Positions 60,143 to 64,000 of a stretch of DNA of 64,000 nt are shown piece by piece. Positions within the stretch are counted from its first letter, which is position 1. Every line of letters begins with the position of its first letter. A model generated the notes under the pieces. The model saw nothing but the letters and a program-made list of their open reading frames with translations, ran no database searches and had not been told where the DNA came from. The DNA is from Meandrina meandrites (taxonomy: Eukaryota > Cnidaria > Anthozoa > Scleractinia > Meandrinidae), in the NCBI GenBank assembly GCA_963693305.1, contig OY855908.1, positions 2,339,501 through 2,403,500 of the forward strand. Reading direction: 5' to 3'. Position numbers and translations under genes: made by a program.

Positions 60143-62992
60143 CAACGACACCGTCGACGGCAACAACGCTGACGATGAAATAGAAGACAGGACAGTAAAC
60201 AGCAACAAATAATAGATGGGATGACTCTTCAGTTCAAGCTAACCCTAATCTTCATGCAGTTGGATTGACTTCTCCATCGTTGACTATTAGCCAAAGAACA
60301 CTAACACAACGCTATGTTATAATTACGGTGGCAAAGGAAAAGAACATTAAAAATGCTGCATTCAAGTGAAGCAGTAAAAGTAATGAATACTCACTCTATC
60401 TCCACGCTCTCCTTCGCGACCTGGCTGGCCGGGAATACCCTGTGACAATAACGCGGTTTAACCAATATCTTACTAAAAGGATAAGTTATTTCAGAAGCAA
60501 GTATGTATGCCTTGCGTCTAAAATGGTATACTGAAAACCTGAGTTTGATCATGAAGAGATGTGAATGGCTTTACTCGCTTGGTTGTTTTATTCCTTTGTT
60601 TATTTGCTCCTTTCTTCCTTAGTCCTTTCCTTAGTTTCATCTTTGGATTATTGCTTGGCTTTTAAGTTGGTTGTTTGTCTTTCTTGGTCGGTCGGTCGGT
60701 CGGTCGGTCGGTCGGTCGGTCGGTCGGTCGGTCGGTCGGTCGGTCGGTCGGTCGGTCGGTCGGTCGGTCGGTCGGTCGGTCGGTCGGTCGGTCGGTCAGT
60801 CGGTCGGGTGGTGGTTCGGAGGATCAGTAGGTTGGTCTGTCAATCGGTCGGTTGGTTGGTTGGTTGGTTGGTCGGTCGGTCAGTTGGTTGGTTGGTTAGC
60901 AGTTGGTTGGTTGGTTGGTCGGTCAGTTGGTTGGTTGGTTCGTTAGTCGGTCGGTCGGTCGGTAGGTGGGTGGGTGGGTTGATGGGTCGGTGGGTTAGTC
61001 TGTCAGTCAGTCGGTCGATCGGTCGAATAGTTGGCTTGTTGGATGGGTTGGTGATTTCTTGTTTGTTTTCTCGAGTTAAGCTTTGTTTTTCTGCTACTCT
61101 TAATTAAAGCCCTTAGATTTAAGTCCTTCCTATCATTTACAAATGAGGGGAAGGATTATTATGTAAACAAAATAAGTACCTCTCTTCCTTTACTGCCGCG
61201 GGGACCAGGAAGACCAATGGGGCCCATACCACCCTGAAAAAAATAACAGTATAAGCGTTATAATAAAACAAATTAACGTAGAACGTAACAGCCTAAAGAT
61301 GATCACGACTATGCTATGAAAACATGATACCGATGCAACGATTTATAATTTTGTTTTAGACAATGCTAAAAAATCTTTCTAGTATAAGTCAGCAATATTT
61401 TTTCAAAGACGGCACAAGGTTAAAACAAACACTTTGTTACGATTAAGAAACTCCTTGCGTTAGAGTTACGTTAGTCCCATAATTAAAAAAAGGGCTATAC
61501 TACACACGGGTTTCGTATACGACAATATCCCGGATATGATAGTGAAAAACCAGCATTGTAAGGTAGCATTCCGAATCCACATCCAAATCATAATTTTTAG
61601 CAATATGCCTTATATAAAGTACCTTGCATTTATTTGTGAGTTTGCTTGATGCTTTTTCTTTAATTATTTTTGCGTATTGTTGCCTCAAGCCTTAAGCTTC
61701 TTACAACGAATCACCTACCATGTTACCCTTGAGCCCAGGTCTCCCCTCCTCACCTGGGAGGCCGGGTTTTCCTGGATCTCCGACGCGTCCAGCTTCTCCC
61801 TCGAGGCCAGCTTCTCCGTTAGAACCTCTTGGACCCAGACGCCCCTGGGGTCCTTTATCTCCCTTAGGTCCGGAAATTCCGGGTGCGCCCTGTTCTCCTG
61901 ATTCTCCAGGTAATCCCTGAAATAAAAAATATATCTATTAAACCTACCATAGCAAATGAAGTAGAGAGATTGAGAGTTTCCGTTAAGAGATGTGAAAGGG
62001 CCTCTCGCATAACCCTTTCACGTGAAATTGTCTGCCATGGAGAAAAAGGAAAGAGCGTTACGAAACTATTAAGATGGGCAATTTTGACGCTATTGATCCA
62101 TTTCCAAATGTATAGTTTTAAAAATAAAAATTCATCATCATCCTTATCATCATCATCATCATCATAACAGCAAGGCGTTATTGCACCAATTGTACGAGAA
62201 AAGATTAAGAGGTTTAAAAATTAAGAAGAATATAAAAAAAATCTAGGATAGGAAGGGATCCACAAAAGTAACTTAGCAACCGTTAAGCCTGGACACTGTG
62301 TACAGGGCTACTAATAAAATAATCAAATACCACAATAAAGATTGACACATACTGCTGAGCCTTCCCGGCCTTGTTTGCCTCTTGGGCCCTCTCTACCCTG
62401 GGTAAAAAAGACGTGAACGGAAAAGTGAAAGCAATAATAATAATAATAATATCTGTTAAAATTATTATAACAATAATTTAAATAGCATTAAAAATTATGA
62501 AATTATAAAAAAGGGACTTTAAAAGATATGTTTGTCTCGTTATTTCTCATCCCGATAATATCTTTATTTTATTAATGTTTTTCTTCTTTCGTACATTTAC
62601 ATGTTTACAGCGTTGTTCGCAAATTTTTGGTGAGTTTCCGCGAGAAAAAGAAGAGGCAAAAAAAAATTGCCATATGGTGACGCCCTGGACGAGTCAAAAT
62701 TATAATATGAACACAATACAACAGGTTAGGACAAATGTTTGTAGTCACATTATCTCAACACCCTCAATTTGGGTTTTCCTCGGTATAAGAACCTGTGATA
62801 TTGTTCTTTGTTGTAGAGTTATTGTTTTCCTGCTCTATATTGTTTCGAGGTTCTTTGTTGTCTTCCTCGTTCTTTGGTTTACGTCACTGGTGAGTTTCAC
62901 AGGTTCTTACGCCGAGGATGAGCCACTTTTTTGCTTACAGTTGCTCCTGATTCACCAGGGCTGCCAGGACTTCCTCTTGGACCGGTTGGACC
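27798..62992 (-). CDS. Fibrillar collagen alpha chain, 5' end outside the window; 55 exons seen
   Basis: Forty-nine Gly-X-Y exons (2712 bases, about 904 residues) are followed by six exons encoding a COLFI C-propeptide of about 235 residues, ending GPVCFMY-stop at 27800-27798. Every helix exon starts with an intact Gly codon and is a multiple of nine bases (except the last, 30), the ancestral fibrillar-collagen arrangement. No break in the Gly-X-Y pattern was found. A full fibrillar helix is normally near 1014 residues, so about 110 residues plus the N-propeptide and signal peptide should lie beyond position 64000. The product is a procollagen chain that trimerises through its C-propeptide and forms extracellular fibrils. 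Two RGD triplets and one GFPGER motif occur. Which chain type it is cannot be told from the sequence alone. Confidence 0.92.
28083..28271. repeat. (CGAA)n tetranucleotide array in the last collagen intron
   Basis: About 47 units. It fills nearly half of the 405-base intron between the last two exons. Frames reading RSFVRSFV or NERTNERT are artefacts. Confidence 0.95.
28353..28544 (-). CDS. Collagen exon 54: COLFI, glycosylation and FLGLLS region
   Basis: 192 bases, [19 protein letters not shown] through [20 protein letters not shown] to FVYSDPK. QNLTYSC matches the conserved N-glycosylation site QNITYHC. A cysteine in NDCAIQL is extra relative to vertebrate chains. Confidence 0.92.
29107..29169 (-). 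CDS. Collagen exon 53: short COLFI exon
   Basis: 63 bases, [20 protein letters not shown] plus T. Too short to stand out alone, but it has CTTACAG and GTAAAT borders, fits phase 0 on both sides, and supplies the conserved Trp (WFGE-like) segment that would otherwise be missing. Confidence 0.78.
29533..29636 (-). CDS. Collagen exon 52: COLFI calcium-site region
   Basis: 104 bases; with the carried base it reads [20 protein letters not shown] then [16 protein letters not shown]. YWIDPNxGC is the hallmark of the COLFI domain. Phase 1 in, phase 0 out. Confidence 0.95.
30090..30235. repeat. Interspersed repeat copy 1
   Basis: CATCACATTTCCAAACACCC, AGCGGAGTATTTTT, GTGATGAAACACTGTCTCGA and TTTGATATAT blocks recur in the same order at 52215-52330. 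Probably a MITE with partially inverted ends. Confidence 0.6.
30398..30533 (-). CDS. Collagen exon 51: COLFI, first cysteine region
   Basis: 136 bases beginning [12 protein letters not shown] and ending [20 protein letters not shown] plus one base. PARSCREL matches the conserved PARTCRDL of fibrillar collagen C-propeptides. The position that is Cys in many chains, just before HPD, is not Cys here. Confidence 0.9.
30775..31245. repeat. Degenerate repeat with recurring GAAATAGGGTAT units
   Basis: The motif GGTCTGAAATAGGGTA occurs at least four times in different spacings (near 30875, 30910, 31085, 31110). Intronic, no coding frame of interest. Confidence 0.55.
31688..31750 (-). CDS. Collagen exon 50: C-telopeptide/propeptide junction
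   Basis: 63 bases, [21 protein letters not shown] by phase, non-helical. Acceptor TATAG, donor GTAAGC. It lies between the last helix exon and the first recognisable COLFI exon, where the procollagen cleavage region is expected. Confidence 0.75.
31851..32178. mobile_element. MITE with terminal inverted repeats
   Basis: Left end CAGTCGAACCCCTATTAGGC and right end complement CAGTAGAACCCCTATTAAGC match at 18 of 20 positions. About 330 bp with further internal GCGGCCA repeats. Confidence 0.72.
32690..32765 (+). mobile_element. Possible 3' tail of a LINE
   Basis: GGGTAAATAAAGTACTTACT followed by short CTTCA-type repeats, the same kind of ending as at 5695-5790 but on the plus strand. Confidence 0.3.
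32814..34563 (-). CDS. Collagen exons 46-49: very short end-of-helix exons
   Basis: 34546-34563 (18 bases, GPRGPP), 33814-33831 (18, GFDGLP), 33329-33364 (36, [12 protein letters not shown]) and 32814-32843 (30, [10 protein letters not shown]). The last leaves the Gly-X-Y register after GRH and starts the C-telopeptide. Such micro-exons are easily missed by gene finders; each has a good acceptor and donor and preserves frame. Confidence 0.82.
33527..33672. mobile_element. Foldback element
   Basis: TACTGGGGAATATTGGCCC (from 33550) is inverted as GGGCCAGTATTCCCCAGTA (from 33623), and the outer ends TACTAACCTAG and GGTTAGTACCTAG are partly inverted. Confidence 0.65.
34765..35092. mobile_element. 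MITE with inverted ends and internal GATGAGAGT motifs
   Basis: AAGACCCGGGCTAAAC at the left pairs with GTTTGGCCCGGGCTTT at the right. The interior holds many copies of GATGAGAGT or its complement. Confidence 0.6.
35421..45179 (-). CDS. Collagen triple-helix exons 29-45
   Basis: Exons, from 5' to 3': 45126-45179, 44787-44840, 44638-44691, 43810-43863, 43266-43319, 43083-43136, 42608-42661, 42449-42502, 41837-41890, 41054-41107, 40661-40768 (108), 39552-39605, 38838-38891, 38005-38058, 36025-36078, 35560-35613, 35421-35456 (36). All phase 0. Exon 37 (41837-41890) reads [18 protein letters not shown], with the GFPGER integrin-type motif. Exon 41 (38838-38891) contains GGRGDEGE, an RGD triplet. 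The intron before exon 29 (45180-50068) carries a retroelement on the opposite strand. Confidence 0.9.
36729..36960 (+). pseudogene. Possible Crypton/DUF3504-type gene fragment
   Basis: ATG at 36729 opens [18 protein letters not shown] before a stop; a second frame nearby reads [14 protein letters not shown]. Together they resemble the amino-terminal region of the multicopy KIAA1958/DUF3504-like genes of cnidarians. Frames are shifted and broken and nothing of the recombinase-derived domain follows, so it is at most a dead fragment. Weak evidence. Confidence 0.25.
37100..37259. mobile_element. 160-bp foldback element
   Basis: AGAAGATGGTTTTCCTATGT on the left is inverted on the right as CATGGAAAACCATCTTCT; the arms continue through AAGAAAATAATGCAC and GAGGTCTAGAAAAGC, about 70 bp each with few mismatches. 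Confidence 0.75.
38132..38216. repeat. (CAT)n microsatellite
   Basis: About 28 trinucleotide units; a poly-Ser frame results. 74 bases upstream of collagen exon 42 on the transcript strand. Confidence 0.95.
38539..38819. mobile_element. Interspersed MITE-type repeat
   Basis: Ends AGAGTGGTTTTCA and the complement of TGAAAACTGTTCT are similar and inverted. The interior (TTGATTGGTTCACTGGATTA, TTTGGTTTTGGTTTTACGAC) is of a type I recall as abundant in anthozoan genomes; that identification is from memory. Confidence 0.55.
39787..39896. mobile_element. Foldback element
   Basis: CCAGTCCTGGCTTTCTCTCT with GTCACGCAACGC is inverted as GCATTGCGTGAC with AGAGAGAGGGCCAGAACTGG; arms about 35 bp around a 37-bp loop. 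The 108-aa minus frame across it is a shadow. Confidence 0.7.
40505..40600 (+). mobile_element. tRNA-derived SINE head, copy 1
   Basis: Pol III box A TAGCTCAGTGG (40510-40520) and box B GTTCGATTCC (40556-40565) at tRNA-like spacing. It is not a functional tRNA: the arms do not pair and no anticodon loop is formed. A sister copy on the minus strand lies at 57370-57445. Confidence 0.65.
41326..41387. repeat. 12-bp minisatellite
   Basis: GCAAATGCAAGC and GCAAATGTAAGT alternate for about five units. Confidence 0.85.
42561..42588. repeat. (GATT)n array
   Basis: About seven units, in the collagen intron upstream of exon 36. Confidence 0.85.
44315..44410. mobile_element. Short foldback MITE
   Basis: TAAGTGGAATCCCAATTTCT at the left pairs with the complement of the right end, TACAGTGGAATCCCGATTCC; about 95 bp in total. 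Confidence 0.65.
45560..45681 (+). pseudogene. Gag zinc-knuckle remnant of the retroelement
   Basis: The frame contains [17 protein letters not shown]. CxxCxxxxHxxxx followed by Tyr where Cys is expected is a CCHC knuckle with its last ligand lost. A splice-acceptor-like tract (TTCTGTTGTTTTTAG) precedes it. The frame is cut by the nested element beginning at 45682. Confidence 0.55.
45682..46147. mobile_element. 466-bp TIR element nested in the retroelement
   Basis: Ends GAGGGGGACATTGGGG and its exact complement CCCCAATGTCCCCCTC, flanked by CTCAAA at 45676-45681 and 46148-46153 (a 6-7 bp target duplication). The interior is rich in GCGGTATTGCGGTATT units. No coding capacity, so non-autonomous; superfamily not assigned. 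Confidence 0.75.
46154..48219 (+). pseudogene. Broken reverse transcriptase-RNase H of the retroelement
   Basis: RT motifs: [33 protein letters not shown] and the catalytic FLDDG. RNase H motifs: [33 protein letters not shown], then DCFAS. Inactivating changes visible: in-frame TAA at 46600-46602, a frameshift at the nine-T run 46695-46703, a frameshift near 47119-47127, and a TAA at 47863-47865 right after DCFAS. Active-site aspartates remain readable, so decay looks fairly recent. Confidence 0.88.
48273..48413. repeat. Three tandem copies of a 47-48 bp unit between RT/RH and recombinase
   Basis: AAGAGGCACTGGCCTGACTT recurs at 48273, 48321 and (one change) 48368, each followed by TATTACAATGT or TACTACAATGT and a T/G-rich end. 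Confidence 0.85.
48516..49523 (+). CDS. Tyrosine recombinase of the retroelement, intact frame
   Basis: Continuous frame of about 335 codons. Counting from codon TTG at 48591, catalytic candidates are Arg141 (FFRYDEL), Lys168 (RAKND), His256 and Arg259 (HSLRSGG), His281 (LHGRW) and Tyr293 (DMYI), the full R-K-HxxR-H-Y set. Upstream the frame runs back to a splice-acceptor-like CTCATTACAG at 48506-48515, with no ATG inside, so it may be expressed from a spliced transcript or an upstream start. It would insert circular element DNA by recombination. Confidence 0.85.
   Translation, partial: TFVSDDIWSRLPVSVKPDLGELISVLLKSKADSTAKRYKKEIVKFIEYCNFSGVRPVPPFPVAFIVAYLFKVYKSSNSYASLVMSHAALKWFHSLGPSNGANPLDSSICHNLLEAARRNKPVSVKKAPISADIIKSIIDKFAGPSANLKDMRVACICSLGFAGFFRYDELSNIAPSHLEFFPDHLRVFVPRAKNDIYREGNYVYIKRLGNKYCPVALLEGYISMCGIELSSSVALFRPVRFFKSTNTYKLHGVKLSYTRCREIFKECLKGIGVNHKLYGLHSLRSGGATSAVSHNPNLSERVLKLHGRWKSDTAKDMYILEDISKRLQVTSQLGL
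49763..50041. repeat. (GTAGCA)n hexanucleotide array
   Basis: About 46 near-perfect units ending 27 bases from the donor of collagen exon 28. It yields poly-Ala-Val and poly-Leu frames that are not genes. Confidence 0.95.
50069..62992 (-). CDS. Collagen triple-helix exons 1-28 (as numbered here)
   Basis: Exons, from 5' to 3': 62939-62992, 62353-62397, 61719-61916, 61180-61233, 60395-60439, 59786-59839, 59172-59225, 58587-58640, 57832-57885, 57236-57289, 57097-57141, 56383-56436, 56061-56105, 55843-55896, 55526-55579, 55243-55296, 54882-54935, 54745-54798, 54293-54337, 54129-54173, 53757-53810, 53543-53596, 53251-53304, 52091-52144, 51900-51953, 51413-51520, 51188-51241, 50069-50122. Lengths are 54 or 45 apart from 198 and 108. 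Each is bounded by AG and GT and is phase 0. Exon 5 contains GERGDR, an RGD triplet. Donors GTGCC (55526), GTCAG (56383) and GTTGG (52091) are weak but keep frame. Confidence 0.9.
50215..50300 (+). mobile_element. tRNA-derived SINE head, different family
   Basis: Box A-like TGGATCAATGG (50223-50233) and box B GGTCGATTCCC (50279-50289). The spacing and body differ from the 40.5-kb and 57.4-kb copies. Confidence 0.5.
52215..52335. repeat. Interspersed repeat copy 2
   Basis: Same family and orientation as 30090-30235: GTTTCATCACATTTCCAAAC, GCGGAGTATTTTT, GATGAATCACCGTCTC, TTGATATGTT. Confidence 0.6.
57370..57445 (-). mobile_element. tRNA-derived SINE head, copy 2
   Basis: On the minus strand TAGCTCAGTGGTTAGAGC and GTTCGACTCC, with the intervening TATCTGGAAGGTCAT, match the plus-strand copy at 40505-40600. 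Confidence 0.65.
58225..58345. other. GC-rich island with GTACGG repeats in a collagen intron
   Basis: Unusually GC-rich for this window (GGGGGCCAGGGGCCGGGAAC; TACGGGTACGGGTACGGG). No gene or known element recognised. Confidence 0.5.
60073..60141. repeat. (AATC)n array
   Basis: About 17 uninterrupted tetranucleotide units in the intron between collagen exons 5 and 6. Confidence 0.95.
60685..61030. repeat. (GGTC)n array decaying into GGTT/GGTC variants
   Basis: About 30 pure units to 60797, then some 230 bp of mixed GGTT, GGTC and GGTG. The 180-aa plus-strand frame (GRSVGRSV) is a repeat artefact. Confidence 0.92.
61719..61916 (-). CDS. Collagen exon of 198 bases, 22 Gly-X-Y triplets
   Basis: The longest helix exon, [20 protein letters not shown] onward to GLKGNM. 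198 equals 54+54+45+45, so it most simply reflects loss of three introns. Acceptor ATTTCAG, donor GTAGG. Confidence 0.9.
62778..62917. mobile_element. Foldback element close to a collagen donor
   Basis: CCTCGGTATAAGAACCTGTGA (62778-62798, written here as 20 plus one base of arm) is inverted as TCACAGGTTCTTACGCCGAG to 62917; arms 21 bp with one mismatch. It ends about 20 bases from exon 62939-62992. Confidence 0.6.
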
Positions 62993-64000
62993 CTGGGAAG
63001 AACAATACACAGTTGACAACGACAATGGCAACGGCATTGTTTATTTCACTTAGCTTTGGTTTCAGTGCGTCCTGCAAATTTACAGGTGAGCCACAAAATA
63101 AGAAAATAAAAATAAAACGATAACAAGTAGGAAAAAAATTTGGATCCTATAAACTTTTAAATATATGAAATGCATGAATAAAGAGAGACTGTCCACAGCC
63201 TCTCGATTTTTCAACGCAAAAGTTCATCGATCGAAAAAACACGAGAAAATAGAGGGCTGTGAACAGTCTACAATGGAGGTCAAAAATACTTGGGACATTT
63301 CTAAAAAAAAGCATTGAATAGTGCAAGAGATCCTTAGAGGATTTAAAAAAAGAGCCTATACGCTCCCAAGTCCCCCGTTCCCCACTCCCAAGCGCCCCCC
63401 TTCCCCCAAGCAATGTTGAAAAACATAAATGCCCTGAACTTGCTGTGTGGCATAGGCAAATCTCAACGTTGCTTGGGGGGAGGGGGGTGCAAGCAGTCGT
63501 TGTGCCCACAATTGTGGCACATGTCCCAAGATTTATGTCCCGCATTGTCTGAAAATTACTATTTCCACTAAAATGCTCCTAGCGTCGTAAACAGCAAATA
63601 AATTTCAGATATTGCGTTAAGATAAAACTCTCCAGCATTATGTGACATTTTTGGCGTGACAAAAAATGCCGTTACACGTTTCGCACGCGCGCGTTCGATA
63701 CAGCTATTTTTGTTACTGTTACGTAGTTTATTAGTCACGCGAAAGTATTCAACAATTTATCTGAAGACTCGTGAAACTTTACTTTCTGCGTCTTCGGAAG
63801 AAGAAATATCAGTAGCAATGGTATTCAAGAAACAGATACCACCAAGGACAAGAGCATTAGCCTTGTATTTACATAAATACGGGAAATTTTCCCTGAGAAC
63901 AACAGCAAGAGAATGTGGAATCTCCAAATCATCTGTTGAAAGGATATGCGCCACTGAAGTCGAGAGTTCTTCAAACAACAGAGGCGGTAAGCAGAAACCT
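62993..64000 (-). other. Upstream collagen intron to window edge
   Basis: No further Gly-X-Y exon found. Contains a hairpin with arms at 63390-63418 and 63463-63490 (CCCCCTTCCCCCAAGCAATG against CATTGCTTGGGGGGAGGGGG-like), and the start of a transposase-like frame. Confidence 0.55.
63818..64000 (+). CDS. Partial transposase-like HTH protein, runs off the right edge
   Basis: ATG at 63818 opens MVFKKQIPPRTRALALYLHK followed by KFSLRTTARECGISKSSVER and ICA. The second half is a clear helix-turn-helix of the kind found at the start of Tc1/IS630-like and related transposases. The frame is open to position 64000 and also open upstream without a stop to at least 63720, so the true start is uncertain. 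Confidence 0.45.
   Translation, partial: MVFKKQIPPRTRALALYLHKYGKFSLRTTARECGISKSSVERICATEVESSSNNRGGKQKP

Noticed and set aside
60565..61107. 180-codon GRSVGRSV frame
   Set aside because: Artefact of the GGTC array; the hydrophobic start is chance.
62575..63123. 182-codon plus-strand frame
   Set aside because: It runs antisense across a collagen exon and a foldback element; no recognisable domain.

Overview
This window looks like nuclear DNA of an anthozoan cnidarian, most likely a stony coral. The basis is AT-rich introns with canonical GT-AG splice sites, abundant short palindromic transposons, SINEs and tetranucleotide arrays, and two extracellular-matrix genes of a metazoan type. No prokaryotic or organellar signal is present. 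The species is an inference; nothing in the sequence fixes it.

Two large multi-exon genes lie head-to-tail on the minus strand. Gene 1 (963-22036) can be assembled exon by exon into one continuous frame: 24 exons, 4386 coding bases, about 1461 residues. Its order is signal peptide, WAP four-disulfide-core domain, von Willebrand A domain, 17 thrombospondin type-1 repeats (one exon each), a second von Willebrand A domain and a short tail. This resembles the coadhesin-like vWA/TSP1 proteins of coral mesoglea and skeletal matrix. Six consecutive TSP1 exons (11317-14491) are three tandem copies of a two-exon unit.

Gene 2 (27798-62992, 5' end beyond the right edge) is a fibrillar collagen. Forty-nine Gly-X-Y exons, mostly 54, 45 or 108 bases, encode about 904 residues of uninterrupted triple helix. 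Six further exons encode a COLFI C-propeptide ending in GPVCF-M-Y-stop. The propeptide has an altered cysteine pattern.

The introns hold most of the mobile DNA. A tyrosine-recombinase (DIRS/Ngaro-type) retroelement lies on the plus strand inside one collagen intron (45.4-49.6 kb). Its reverse transcriptase/RNase H region is broken, its recombinase frame is intact, and a 466-bp terminal-inverted-repeat element is nested in its gag remnant. Other contents are a Mutator-like palindromic MITE with a 9-bp target duplication (1391-1566), several other foldback elements, tRNA-derived SINEs, probable LINE 3' tails, a possible Crypton-derived gene fragment, the start of a transposase-like HTH gene at the right end, and about ten microsatellites. 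The stretch 22037-27797 between the two genes holds repeats and no gene I can support.

The two genes plausibly serve the same compartment, the extracellular matrix: a structural fibril and a modular adhesive protein. Their adjacency alone does not prove co-regulation. Exon borders were read by eye from splice sites and reading phase; transcripts would be needed to confirm them.
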